64,000 nt of DNA from Rhizobiales bacterium Ga0077525 (GCA_001464835.1 LNDS01000022.1:1-64000); one strand, 5' to 3'. Counted from the stretch's first letter, positions 25,520 through 34,521 are shown. Notes: a model not told the origin generated them from the sequence alone. Translations and numbers: made by a program.

Positions 25520-25591
25520 GGTGGTCAGCTTGATGCCTTGGGTTTCGCCCGCAAAAAGCGGGCGCCGGTCAGCTTTGGCATTCTATGTTCA

Positions 25592-25625
25592 ACCGCCGGC
25601 CTTTGCCAAGGCAACGACCGGCGGT
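25592..25625. repeat. Inverted repeat between dctP and dctQ
   Basis: ACCGCCGG (25592-25599) and CCGGCGGT (25618-25625) flank an 18-base loop that holds a smaller GCCTT/AAGGC dyad. It could limit read-through from the binding-protein gene, or be another dispersed repeat. There is no T tract. Confidence 0.5.
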
Positions 25626-25645
25626 CGACGTCCGTTCAAGCCAAT

Positions 25646-26635
25646 CTACTTGATCGCGTTGATCTTCTCGATCGCGCCCTTCGGCCAATCAGCGGCGTAT
25701 TTATCGAGATACTTTTTCTGGGCAAAGGTGCGGAAAGCGTTCTGGTCCGGCGTATAGACCTGCTTGCCTTCCTTCTTGAAGAACTCGATAGCTTCGGCCT
25801 GCTGCGCGTCGTACTTGGCCGCATTGGCGTCGAATGCCTTGTCGGCCTCGGCGCGGAATTTGGCCTGCTGCTCAGGCTTCATCGCGGCCCAGGTCTTTTT
25901 CGACACCGACAGCATGTCGTAGCCGATGACGTGGTTGGTCAAAACGAACTGCGACGTCACTTCATAGAACTTCATGGTGCGGGCGGAGACAAGCGGATTG
26001 TCCTGGCCATCGACGGCGCCGGCTTGCAACGCGGTGTACAGTTCGGCGAAAGCGACCGGCGTCGGATTGGCGCCGATCGACTCGCCGAGGAACTGCCAGA
26101 ATTCGCCGGGCGGCATGCGCAGCTTGATGCCGGCCATGTCGGCCGGCGTGTTGATCTTCTTGGTCGGCTTCAGGTTGACCTGACGCGCGCCGAAATAGAC
26201 CGGACGAATGCACTCGATGCCCAGTTGGTCGCGCGCCATGTTGATGAAGTCCTTACCGACGTCGCTGTTGAACGTGGCCTTCAGGTGCGCGTAGTCGCGG
26301 AACAGATAGGCCGACGTCAGGAGCGACCAAGCCGGAATTTGCTTGGAGATATCGGCCGGCGCAAGATTGCACAACTCGAGGTTCTCGCGCTGAAGCGCGA
26401 CAAGCTCGGTGCCCTGCTTGAACAATGTATTGCTCCAGTACGGCTCGAGCTCGAAATCGTCCTTCATCGCCGCGGCGAAGGCCTTGTAGCCTTCGGCGCG
26501 CAGGTCCGTTTCCGGCACCGCGATGCTCAGCTTCAACTTCGGCTTGGCCTGCGCGTGGCCGGTGCGCGTCGAACCGAGCGCGATCAGCGATGCGCCGCCT
26601 GCGACGACCGCGCGGCGTGTGAACGTCGATTTCAT
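25646..26635 (-). CDS. TRAP transporter substrate-binding protein (DctP)
   Basis: The 329-residue product starts at ATG 26635 behind AGGGAGGAGA. The leader is Tat-like (TRRAVVAGGASLIALGS). The family core NTPADMAGIKLRMPPGEFW contains the conserved Arg that binds a ligand carboxylate. Length and layout are normal. It is first in the dctP-dctQ-dctM-aroQ operon. Confidence 0.92.
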   Translation of the reverse strand: MKSTFTRRAVVAGGASLIALGSTRTGHAQAKPKLKLSIAVPETDLRAEGYKAFAAAMKDDFELEPYWSNTLFKQGTELVALQRENLELCNLAPADISKQIPAWSLLTSAYLFRDYAHLKATFNSDVGKDFINMARDQLGIECIRPVYFGARQVNLKPTKKINTPADMAGIKLRMPPGEFWQFLGESIGANPTPVAFAELYTALQAGAVDGQDNPLVSARTMKFYEVTSQFVLTNHVIGYDMLSVSKKTWAAMKPEQQAKFRAEADKAFDANAAKYDAQQAEAIEFFKKEGKQVYTPDQNAFRTFAQKKYLDKYAADWPKGAIEKINAIK

Positions 26636-26764
26636 GCTGTTCTCCTCCCTTGGCGCTTCGCTATTGAGCGGAAGCTTCTTGCAAATTATTGCATCCCATA
26701 GGTGGCCTATCAATAGATATTATTGAAATCGTCATATGATATCGATAGTCTATAGCGAAATTCT

Positions 26765-26778
26765 CCGCTATGTAGCGG
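26765..26778. promoter_or_regulatory. Palindromic operator candidate for the GntR regulator
   Basis: CCGCTA-TG-TAGCGG is a perfect dyad in the AT-rich gap between dctP and the divergent gntR gene. Related TATAGCG and TTAGCGGA half-sites lie on each side (26751-26757 and 26784-26791). Confidence 0.5.
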
Positions 26779-26847
26779 ACGTTTTAGCGGAGCCATAAAT
26801 ATTGCGATCTATACGACGATCACGTTTTCATAGGACGAGCAGACCCA

Positions 26848-27516
26848 ATGCTGGCTGAAACCCATCCTACCGAGACTGTCGGAGAGAAAGCCTATCGTCG
26901 TATCCGAAACGACATCATTTTCGGCCGGCTGTTGCCCGGGCAAAAGCTCAAGCTCGACCGCATGAAAGAGCGATACGGCACCAGCGTCAGCACGCTGCGC
27001 GAACTGCTCAACCGGCTGACGTCCGAAGGCCTGATTGTCGCCGAAGGCCTGCGCGGTTTCGAGGTGCCCCCGGTCTCCGGCCCCGATTTGCGCGACGTCG
27101 CCTCGCTGCGGCTTTTGCTCGAGTGCCACGCCTTGCACGAGTCCTTTGCCGCCGGCGACATGGAGTGGGAAGGCCGAGTCGTTTCAGCCCATCACAAGCT
27201 GCATTCGATGGAAAAGCGCATCCAGCAAGGCAGCACCGACGAGGTCGAACTGTGGAAGAACTACGACTGGCAATTTCATCAGGCCTTGATTTCGGCCTGC
27301 GGGTCGCGCGCCTTGATGGAAACCCATGGCGGGGTTTTCGATAAATACCTGCGCTATCAAATGGTCGCGCTGAGCAACCGCGGCGAAATTTCCGTACGCG
27401 AGCACCGACTGATGCTTGAATGCGCGTTGAAGCGCGACGCCGCCGGCGCGTGCAAGGTGCTGACCGAACACATTAAGGGCGGCGTCGACTTCGCCCTCGC
27501 CTCCGGCACGATTTAG
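26848..27516 (+). CDS. GntR-family regulator, FCD subfamily
   Basis: The 222-residue protein has an N-terminal winged HTH (EKAYRRIRNDIIFGRLLPGQ, then SVSTLRELLNRLTSEGLI) and a C-terminal FCD ligand domain. Metal-binding candidates are WQFHQALI and the later His in EHRLML. FCD regulators usually repress organic-acid catabolism. It is divergent from the TRAP/aroQ operon and is its likely regulator. Confidence 0.9.
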   Translation: MLAETHPTETVGEKAYRRIRNDIIFGRLLPGQKLKLDRMKERYGTSVSTLRELLNRLTSEGLIVAEGLRGFEVPPVSGPDLRDVASLRLLLECHALHESFAAGDMEWEGRVVSAHHKLHSMEKRIQQGSTDEVELWKNYDWQFHQALISACGSRALMETHGGVFDKYLRYQMVALSNRGEISVREHRLMLECALKRDAAGACKVLTEHIKGGVDFALASGTI

Positions 27517-27545
27517 CTGCACCGCACCATTAATCGATTAAGTGA

Positions 27546-27572
27546 CGGCGCTACCTGCGCCGGGCTTTATTC
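27546..27572 (+). terminator. Weak terminator candidate after gntR
   Basis: CGGCGC (27546-27551) pairs with GCGCCG (27557-27562) and is followed by GGCTTTATT. The T tract is poor. Confidence 0.4.
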
Positions 27573-27708
27573 GCGCACGCTTTGGCGTAAGATTGTTCCA
27601 TCGGGCGCCGAGAACGGAAGAGCGAACTCAAGCGGCCAAAAAACTTGAAGAACAATGCGAGTGGAATCTCCTCCGGTCGGCGGGCCGATTAACATGAGGG
27701 GAAATACC

Positions 27709-28797
27709 ATGAAGCGTCGTCAATTCTTGAAAGCTGCCGGTGTGGGGCTGGCAGCATCGACCGTCGCAGCTCCAGCCATCGCTCAGTCGTCGCCGGACAT
27801 TAAATGGCGGCTGACAGCCAGTTGGCCGAAGTCGCTCGATACCCTGTATGGCGGCTGCGAATATTTCGCCAAGCGGGTCGCCGAAATCACCGACAACAAA
27901 TTCCAGATCCAGCCATTCGCCGCCGGCGAGATCGTCCCCGGCCTGCAGGTGCTCGACGCCGTGCAGAACGGAACGGTCGAAATGGGCAACACCGCGCTCT
28001 ATTACTATTTCGGAAAGAACCCGGCCTTTACCTTTGGCACCGCGCTGCCGTTCGGGCTCAATCCGCGGCAGATGATTTCGTGGATCCGCCATGGCGGCGG
28101 TGAGGACCTGCTCAACAATCTGCTCAAGGAGTACAACTGCATTGGATATGCCGCCGCCAATACCGGCGCGCAAATGGGCGGCTGGTTCCGCAAGGAGGTC
28201 AATACAGTCGAGGATCTGAAAGGTTTGAAATTCCGAGTCGGCGGTTTTGCCGGCATGATCCTGGCCAAGCTCGGCACCGTGCCGCAGCAGATCGCCGCCG
28301 GCGATATCTATCCGGCGCTTGAGAAAGGCACGATCGACGCCGCCGAATGGGTCGGGCCTTACGACGACGAAAAGCTCGGCTTCGTCAAGGTCGCCAAGTA
28401 CTATTACTATCCGGGCTGGTGGGAAGGCTGCGGCCAGGCCCACAACATCATGAACATGGCGAAGTGGAACGAACTGCCGAAGCATTACCAGGCGGCGATC
28501 TTCACCGCGTCGAACGATGCCTGGGTGTGGACCTTGTCGAAATACGACTACGTCAATCCGCAAGCACTCAAGCGGCTGGCGGCGAACGGCGCGCTGCTGC
28601 GCGCCTTCCCGCAGCCGGTGCTGGAGGCCTGCTACAAGGCGGCCAACGACATCTACGCCGATCTATCGAAGACCAACCCGCACTTCAAGAAGCTGTACGA
28701 AAGCTTGGTGCCCTATCGCAACGACGCCTATGCGTGGCTGCAGGTGGCCGAACTCGGCTTCGACAGTTTCCAGATCCGCATGCGCGCGCGCAGTTGA
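27709..28797 (+). CDS. Orphan TRAP-type substrate-binding protein (TakP/DctP-like)
   Basis: The 362-residue protein starts at ATG 27709 (AGGGGA upstream) with a Tat leader (MKRRQFLKAAGVGLAASTVA). The family core is FRVGGFAGMILAKLGTVPQQ. It resembles alpha-keto-acid-type TRAP binding proteins. No dctQM genes adjoin it; it is flanked by gntR and a convergent potC-like gene. It may serve membrane subunits encoded elsewhere. Confidence 0.87.
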   Translation: MKRRQFLKAAGVGLAASTVAAPAIAQSSPDIKWRLTASWPKSLDTLYGGCEYFAKRVAEITDNKFQIQPFAAGEIVPGLQVLDAVQNGTVEMGNTALYYYFGKNPAFTFGTALPFGLNPRQMISWIRHGGGEDLLNNLLKEYNCIGYAAANTGAQMGGWFRKEVNTVEDLKGLKFRVGGFAGMILAKLGTVPQQIAAGDIYPALEKGTIDAAEWVGPYDDEKLGFVKVAKYYYYPGWWEGCGQAHNIMNMAKWNELPKHYQAAIFTASNDAWVWTLSKYDYVNPQALKRLAANGALLRAFPQPVLEACYKAANDIYADLSKTNPHFKKLYESLVPYRNDAYAWLQVAELGFDSFQIRMRARS

Positions 28798-28815
28798 TCT
28801 GACGAAGGATAACAG

Positions 28816-28850
28816 CGGCCCCGGAGCCCGACGGCTTCGGGGCCGTTCGT
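28816..28850. terminator. Shared hairpin terminator between convergent genes
   Basis: A 12-bp stem with one G-U pair (28816-28827 with 28834-28845) has a 6-base loop. It is followed by TTCGTTTCG on the + strand. It sits between the orphan TRAP protein and the end of potC. Confidence 0.7.
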
Positions 28851-28861
28851 TTCGTCACTGG

Positions 28862-29677
28862 TTACAAACGGCCATGGGCCCTGCCCCCGGCGCGGGTCAT
28901 CAGCGTGGCCGCGAGGATGAGGCAGGCAACAAAGACGACAATCAAGGTCGCCAGCGCATTGATCTGCGGCGACACGCCCAGCCGCACGCTGGAGTAGATG
29001 ACGATCGGCAGCGTCGATGCGCCCGGCCCGGTCACGAAACTCGCCACCACAACGTCGTCGAGCGACAGCGTGAAGGCGAGCAGCCAGCCCGCGGCAATCG
29101 CCGGCAGCAGCAGCGGCAAGGTCACGCGGCGGAATGTGCGCCACGGCGTCGCGCCGAGTATGGCCGCCGCCTCATCGAGCGCCGGATCGAGCTGCGACAG
29201 CCGCGCGCGGATGATCACGGTCGCATAGGCCATGCCGAAGGTCGCATGCGCCAGCGTGATCGTCGCCGCGCCGCGCGGCACCGTCCAGCCGACGGCATCG
29301 CCCACGACCACGAACAGCAGCAGCAGAGACAGCCCGATCAGCACCTCCGGCACCACCAGCGGCATGACGGCGAGCACTTCAAAGCCGCGGCTGGCAAAGA
29401 ACGGCCGCAGCCGCTGCAGCGCGAAGGCCGCCGCGGTGCCGAGGACCACCGAGATCGATGCGCTCACGGCGGCGATCCTCAGCGACAGCCATGCGGCGTC
29501 GAGAAGCTGCTGGTTTTCCAGCAGCGCCCAGTACCAGCGCAACGACGCATGGCTCCACACCGTGACCAGCCGGTTGTCGTTGAACGAATAGACGATCAGG
29601 ATTGCGATCGGCAGATAGAGAAACGCGTAGCCGAAGCCGAGCACGGTGAGCAGTGTCACCGAACGATGACCGGTCAT
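28862..29677 (-). CDS. potC: ABC permease, spermidine/putrescine type (PotC-like)
   Basis: The 271-residue membrane protein has about six segments and a permease EAA loop (EAAAILGATPWRTFRRVTLP). It is the last gene of a potD-potA-potB-potC-type operon and overlaps potB by 4 bases. The ligand may be a polyamine or a related cation. Confidence 0.85.
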   Translation of the reverse strand: MTGHRSVTLLTVLGFGYAFLYLPIAILIVYSFNDNRLVTVWSHASLRWYWALLENQQLLDAAWLSLRIAAVSASISVVLGTAAAFALQRLRPFFASRGFEVLAVMPLVVPEVLIGLSLLLLFVVVGDAVGWTVPRGAATITLAHATFGMAYATVIIRARLSQLDPALDEAAAILGATPWRTFRRVTLPLLLPAIAAGWLLAFTLSLDDVVVASFVTGPGASTLPIVIYSSVRLGVSPQINALATLIVVFVACLILAATLMTRAGGRAHGRL

Positions 29678-30573
29678 GATGACGCCTCCGGCCGGCGCAT
29701 CACGCGGTAGAGCAGCGCCGACGACAAAAGCACCATCGCCAGCAGCGCAACGGCGAGCGCCGAGGCCAGCGGCCAGTCATTGTTGTTGAAGAACTCCGTC
29801 CACAAAACGCGTCCAAGCATCAGACTGCCCGGCCCCCCGAGCAGATCGGGGATGATGAACTCGCCGAGCGCCGGGATGAACACCAGCAGCCAGCCGGCAT
29901 AAACGCCCGGCAGCGACAGCGGCAACGTCACGCGCAGGAAACCGCGCAGCGGACGCGAGCCAAGATCGCGGGCCGCTTCCAGCAGCGTCCAGTCAAGCCG
30001 CTCCAGCACCGCATAGATCGGCAGCACCATGAATGGCAGATAGGAATAGACGATGCCGAGATGCACGGCGAACTCGGTGTGCAACAGCGGCAGTGGTTCG
30101 GCGATCAGGCCGGCGTTCAGCAGCGCGCTGTTGATGAGGCCGTTGGAATTGAGAATGCCGGTCCAGGCATAGGCGCGGATCAGAAACGAGGTCCAGAACG
30201 GCAGGATTACCAGCATCAACAGCGCGAGGCGTAGACGGGCCTGCGTCCGCGCAATGGCATAGGCCATCGGATAGGCGATCAGCAGCGTGATCAGGGAAGA
30301 CGTCGCGGCGATGCGCACGGATCCGAGAAAGGCCTCTACATAAAGTGAGTCGGAGAACAACGTCGTGTAATTCGCAAGGCTCGCATTGATCCGGGGCCAG
30401 ATGCCATCGCCGCATTCGAGCAGCGGCGTGAATGGCGGCACGCCGAGGCGCGGCTCGGCCAGGCTGATCGCCAGCACGATTAGGAACGGCAGCAGCGTGA
30501 AGATCACCAGCCATGTTGTTGTGCCGCCGACAACAAGCGTCTTGAGACGGCGTGCGTCGCTGGCCATCCTCAT
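29674..30573 (-). CDS. potB: ABC permease, spermidine/putrescine type (PotB-like)
   Basis: The 299-residue permease starts at ATG 30573, whose ATGA overlaps the stop of the ATPase gene; the frame is open further but that part is a shadow of the ATPase gene. About six segments and the loop EAARDLGSRPLRGFLRVTLP are visible. It pairs with the PotC-like subunit. Confidence 0.86.
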   Translation of the reverse strand: MRMASDARRLKTLVVGGTTTWLVIFTLLPFLIVLAISLAEPRLGVPPFTPLLECGDGIWPRINASLANYTTLFSDSLYVEAFLGSVRIAATSSLITLLIAYPMAYAIARTQARLRLALLMLVILPFWTSFLIRAYAWTGILNSNGLINSALLNAGLIAEPLPLLHTEFAVHLGIVYSYLPFMVLPIYAVLERLDWTLLEAARDLGSRPLRGFLRVTLPLSLPGVYAGWLLVFIPALGEFIIPDLLGGPGSLMLGRVLWTEFFNNNDWPLASALAVALLAMVLLSSALLYRVMRRPEASS

Positions 30574-31682
30574 GATGCCAGGACCCGCCCGGCGGCCGGG
30601 TCCCATGAGAGGTGCACGCGGTCGCCGGAGCCAAGCCCACCGAGTTGCGCCATGTCGGTCGGTGACAGGCGCGCCTGCACCGGCTTGCCGCTGTCGAGCG
30701 TGAAATGACAGACGTGTGCGCTGCCGAGAAAGACGATGTTGGTGACGCCCGCCGGCAGAACATTGCCACCCGTTGGCGCCGTCTTGTGAACGCCGACCTG
30801 CTCCGGTCGCACCATCACGGTCACCGGACCGGGCGACACGCCTTCGGCATTCGTCACCCTCAAGGCGCAACCGGCTTCAGGGCAGTCGACATGCGAAACG
30901 GCCCCACTGCCGCCGGCGAGCGTGCCGTCGAACAGATTGGCCGCGCCGAAGAAATCCGCGGCGTAGCGCGACGCAGGCCGCTCATAGAGATCACGCGGCG
31001 TTCCGACCTGGATCACCCTGCCGTCGCGCATCAGCGCAATGTGGCTGGCAATGCTCATGGCTTCTTCCTGGTCATGCGTCACCATGACGAAGGTGATGCC
31101 GACGCGTTCGCGCAACGCGGCTAGCTCTACCTGCGCATGTTCGCGCAGCTTCTTGTCGAGCGCTGCGAGTGGTTCGTCGAGCAGCAGGATTTTCGGCCGC
31201 TTCACCAAAGCGCGCGCCAGCGCCACGCGCTGGCGCTGGCCGCCCGACAATTGATGCGGCTTGCGCGCAGCGAGTCCGCTAATATCGAACAGTTCGAGCG
31301 CGGCCGCGACCCGCGCGCCGATCTCGGCTTTCGGCAGGCGCTCTTCCTGCAGGCCGAAGGCAACGTTGTTCTGCACGGTCAGATGCGGAAACAGCGCATA
31401 GGACTGGAACATCATGTTGACGGGCCGCTCATAAGGCGGCCGCCCTGTCATGTCCTCACCGTCGAGCAAGATGCGCCCGCACTCCGGCGTTTCAAATCCG
31501 GCCAGCAGGCGCAGCAGCGTCGTCTTGCCCGAGCCCGAGGCACCGACGAGACAGAAGAAGTCACTGCGCGCAATATCGAGCGACACATCGACCACGGCCG
31601 GCTGCGCGCCGAAGTTCTTGCTGACGCCGTCGATACTGATGATCGGCTGTTCGGGGCCGGCCGGCCGGCCCAATGGAGCCAT
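30570..31682 (-). CDS. potA: ABC ATPase, spermidine/putrescine type (PotA-like)
   Basis: The 370-residue ATPase has Walker A GASGSGKTT, signature LSGGQRQR, Walker B ILLLDEP and switch THDQEE. A C-terminal TOBE regulatory domain follows from about residue 275. ATG 31682 shares one base with the potD stop (TGATG), typical of coupling. An ATG nine codons upstream is possible. Confidence 0.9.
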   Translation of the reverse strand: MAPLGRPAGPEQPIISIDGVSKNFGAQPAVVDVSLDIARSDFFCLVGASGSGKTTLLRLLAGFETPECGRILLDGEDMTGRPPYERPVNMMFQSYALFPHLTVQNNVAFGLQEERLPKAEIGARVAAALELFDISGLAARKPHQLSGGQRQRVALARALVKRPKILLLDEPLAALDKKLREHAQVELAALRERVGITFVMVTHDQEEAMSIASHIALMRDGRVIQVGTPRDLYERPASRYAADFFGAANLFDGTLAGGSGAVSHVDCPEAGCALRVTNAEGVSPGPVTVMVRPEQVGVHKTAPTGGNVLPAGVTNIVFLGSAHVCHFTLDSGKPVQARLSPTDMAQLGGLGSGDRVHLSWDPAAGRVLAS

Positions 31683-32806
31683 CAACGTCCCGCTTTGATG
31701 CGCGTCCACAGCCGGTTGCGCGACCTTTCGTAAGCCTGGGTCGCAACCGCCGGCGTGTAGAGCTTGGCGTCGGGCGGTGGAAACACGACCGGATCCTTCT
31801 TGATCTCATCTGAGATGAATTCCAGCGATGCCGGCACCGCATTGGCAAAGCCGACCGCGCTGGTGATGCCCGCCACCACCTTCGGCTCGAGAAGGTAGTT
31901 GATGAACTTGTGGGCGTTCTCCGGGTGCGGCGCGTCCTTCGGGATCGCCATCACGTCAATATTGAAAGCAGCGCCCTCCTTGGGCAGGAAGATGCCGATC
32001 TCAATGCCCTTGTTGGCTTCGCGGGCGCGCTTGCGCGCCTGGAACAGATCGCCGGCATAGCCTTGCGCGACACAGATCGCACCGTTCGCCAGATCGTTGA
32101 TGTAACTCGACGAGTGGATATAGCGATAGGACGGACGCGCGGCGAGGACGACCTTGCCGGCAGCCTCGAGATCCTCCGTCGATGTGCTGGTCGGGCTCTT
32201 GTTGGTGTAAGCGAGCGCCGCCGGCAGCACTTCCTCCGGTGCATCCAGCACGGTGACACCGCAGGATTTCAGCGCATTGACGGTCTTCGGATCGAGCAGC
32301 ATGGCGAGACTGCCGATCGGCGGATCGGGGAGCAGCGGCGCGATCTTGCTTTTGACATAGCCGATGCCGGTGCCCGCCATCATGTACGGTAGGCCAAAGG
32401 CATTGCCCGGATCGACCGCACGCAGACGCTCCAGTATTTTCGGATCGACGCCCTTGGCATTGGGGATCTTCGCAAGGTCGAGCTTGCGGTACAAGCCGGC
32501 CTTGACCTGCCGGGCAAAGAACGGCGTGGCGGAGGGAAACACGACGTCGTAGCCGGATTTGCCGACCATCAATTTCGCTTCGAGCATGTCGTTTGAATCG
32601 AAGACGTCGTAATTGACCTTGATGCCGGTCGCCTTGGTGAAATTTTCAATCGTGTCGGCGGCGACGTAGTCGCTCCAGTTGTACACGTTGAGTACCTTTG
32701 GCTCTTCCGCCCTGCCTTGTGCCAAAGCGGGCGCCAGCGGCAGGGACGTCAGAAACGCGGCCGCAACGATGCGCGCCAAGGCGCGCTTCAAGGCTATGCT
32801 CGTCAT
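31682..32806 (-). CDS. potD: ABC polyamine-type substrate-binding protein (PotD-like)
   Basis: The 374-residue product starts at ATG 32806. The leader ends PALAQG. The mature start VLNVYNWSDYVAADTIENF is diagnostic of PotD/PotF-type proteins, with the conserved WSDY. The open frame continues far upstream but only as an antisense shadow of soxV. Confidence 0.9.
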   Translation of the reverse strand: MTSIALKRALARIVAAAFLTSLPLAPALAQGRAEEPKVLNVYNWSDYVAADTIENFTKATGIKVNYDVFDSNDMLEAKLMVGKSGYDVVFPSATPFFARQVKAGLYRKLDLAKIPNAKGVDPKILERLRAVDPGNAFGLPYMMAGTGIGYVKSKIAPLLPDPPIGSLAMLLDPKTVNALKSCGVTVLDAPEEVLPAALAYTNKSPTSTSTEDLEAAGKVVLAARPSYRYIHSSSYINDLANGAICVAQGYAGDLFQARKRAREANKGIEIGIFLPKEGAAFNIDVMAIPKDAPHPENAHKFINYLLEPKVVAGITSAVGFANAVPASLEFISDEIKKDPVVFPPPDAKLYTPAVATQAYERSRNRLWTRIKAGR

Positions 32807-32880
32807 TGTCGAAAGGCCTCGCTTGATTTGATCCGCGACAATGTTAGCGGAGCAAAAATGCCGACGCCAGTCTGCGACGG

Positions 32881-33615
32881 CTAGCCAATTCTGCCGAGAG
32901 CCGGAAACATCTCGAGCAGCCAGAAAGCGATGGCCGGCATCTGTCCGGTGAAGATCAGCACGCCGGCCAGAATGAGAAATGCGCCCATCGCCTTTTCGAT
33001 CACACCGAGCCGCGCCCGCATGCCGGCGCTCCAGCGCATGAAGGCGCCGGCAAAAGCGGCGGCAACCATGAACGGCACGCCGATGCCGAGCGAATAGATC
33101 AGCAAGAGCCGCGCGCCTTCGCCGGCGCTGTCGGATGCGCCCGCCATCATCAGGATCGCGGTCAGCACCGGACCGACGCAGGGGCTCCAGCCGAAGCCGA
33201 AGGCCAGCCCGATCAGATAGGCCCCCGCAAGCCCGGCCGGCTTTTGCGTGACGCCGACCCGCGCCGTGCGGTCGAGGAAGGGGATCCGAAAGACACCGAG
33301 GAAATGCAGACCCATCCCGATGATCAGGACGCCGGCGGCATAGTTGAAATAGCCAAGATAGGCGCCAACCGCCTGCCCGATCCATGACGCCGTCGCGCCA
33401 AGCGCCACGAACACCGTCGAGAAGCCGGCAACGAACGCCAACGCGGAAAGGAGCACGCGGCCCCGCGCGCGCGTAACCCCTTCGTCGCGCAGTTCGGCAA
33501 TCGACACGCCGCCCATATAGGCAAGATAGGGCGGCACCAGCGGCAGCACGCAGGGCGAAAATAAGGACAACAGGCCGGCGAGAAAAGCGCCGCCGATCGA
33601 CACATCGAAAGTCAT
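32881..33615 (-). CDS. soxV: Membrane thiol-transfer protein SoxV (CcdA family)
   Basis: The 244-residue protein has about six membrane segments and the two CcdA cysteines: Cys22 in SLFSPCVLPLVPPY and Cys146 in GFGWSPCVGPV. It carries electrons from cytoplasmic thioredoxin to periplasmic SoxW. Start ATG 33615 follows GAAGGGG. It is divergent from soxS and soxR, matching the soxR-S-V group of Paracoccus, so SoxV fits better than generic CcdA. Confidence 0.87.
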   Translation of the reverse strand: MTFDVSIGGAFLAGLLSLFSPCVLPLVPPYLAYMGGVSIAELRDEGVTRARGRVLLSALAFVAGFSTVFVALGATASWIGQAVGAYLGYFNYAAGVLIIGMGLHFLGVFRIPFLDRTARVGVTQKPAGLAGAYLIGLAFGFGWSPCVGPVLTAILMMAGASDSAGEGARLLLIYSLGIGVPFMVAAAFAGAFMRWSAGMRARLGVIEKAMGAFLILAGVLIFTGQMPAIAFWLLEMFPALGRIG

Positions 33616-33650
33616 CGGTGGCCCCTTCGAAATCAGCACAATCGTTTCGA

Positions 33651-33672
33651 CATATTCGTTATTAGTGATATA
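33651..33672. promoter_or_regulatory. Degenerate operator candidate between soxV and soxS
   Basis: CATATTC (33651-33657), 8 bases, then TGATATA. The left half is identical to that upstream of soxY, and the right half keeps ATAT. In Paracoccus relatives SoxR is known to bind the soxS-soxV gap. Confidence 0.5.
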
Positions 33673-33749
33673 TTGTTCGCCACACAAATCGGTGCGTTTT
33701 ATGCGCATTTCCGCTGCAGAGAACAAATTCAGTGACCCGCGCAAGCCTG

Positions 33750-34166
33750 ATGAAATTAATTTCTCGAACGGCACTGGCCGGCAGCATATTCATCGCCTTT
33801 GCCACGCTGCCGGCGCGCGCTGCCGAACTCATCATGTTCGAACAGGCGGGCTGCGTCTGGTGCGCCGCCTTCGATCGCGAGATCGCTCCGGTCTATGGCA
33901 AAACCGAGGAAGGCCGCCGCGCGCCGTTGCGCCGGCTCGCGAGCGGCCGGCCGCTGCCGGCTGATCTCGCCTTCATTCAAACCGAACGGTTGACCCCGCT
34001 GTTCGTCCTGGTCGACAACGGCCGCGAGATCGGCCGCATTCGCGGCTATCCCGGCGACGACAATTTCTGGGGACTGCTCGGCGCGCTGCTCAAGTCGCTC
34101 GACACACCCGGTCCGGTTGAAGGACACTCACAGCTCTTCAAAAACTCACCGCGTTTTGCCGAATGA
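33750..34166 (+). CDS. soxS: Periplasmic thioredoxin-like SoxS
   Basis: The 138-residue product has a signal peptide ending PARAA and the SoxS-type site FEQAGCVWCAAFDREIAPVY (Cys35, Cys38). In Paracoccus SoxS activates the Sox system by reducing SoxYZ. ATG 33750 gives a compact leader; GTG 33732 would add six residues. Confidence 0.86.
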   Translation: MKLISRTALAGSIFIAFATLPARAAELIMFEQAGCVWCAAFDREIAPVYGKTEEGRRAPLRRLASGRPLPADLAFIQTERLTPLFVLVDNGREIGRIRGYPGDDNFWGLLGALLKSLDTPGPVEGHSQLFKNSPRFAE

Positions 34167-34173
34167 TCAGCCA

Positions 34174-34521
34174 ATGAACCTGCAACAGCTCGAAAAAACG
34201 GACCGCTCCGGCGAGCTTGAGCGCATGCTCGACAACGCCAAGCGCGCCAGCGGCTTTCTCAAGGCACTGGCCCATGAAAGCCGGCTGATCATCCTGTGCG
34301 TGCTCGCCGACGGCGAGAAGTCGGTCGGCGAACTGGAAGACCTGCTCGCCTTGCGGCAGCCGACCGTGTCGCAACAACTGGCGCGGCTGCGCGCCGACGG
34401 GCTGGTCTCGACGCGGCGCGATGGCAAAACGATTTATTACAACCTCGCCAGCGACGAAGCGCGCGTCGTCATCGGCGCGATTTATGACGTGTTCTGCCGG
34501 AAGCAGCCGCGCAAGCGCTAG
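34174..34521 (+). CDS. soxR: ArsR-family repressor SoxR with persulfide-sensing cysteine pair
   Basis: The 115-residue protein has a winged HTH ([20 protein letters not shown], residues 60-79). It has cysteines at 42 (LIILCVL) and 108 (YDVFC), the same positions as the dithiol of BigR/SqrR persulfide sensors. It follows soxS by 7 bases. It is the likely repressor of the sox genes through the ATATTC-type dyads. An upstream ATG at 34117 would overlap soxS. Confidence 0.88.
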   Translation: MNLQQLEKTDRSGELERMLDNAKRASGFLKALAHESRLIILCVLADGEKSVGELEDLLALRQPTVSQQLARLRADGLVSTRRDGKTIYYNLASDEARVVIGAIYDVFCRKQPRKR

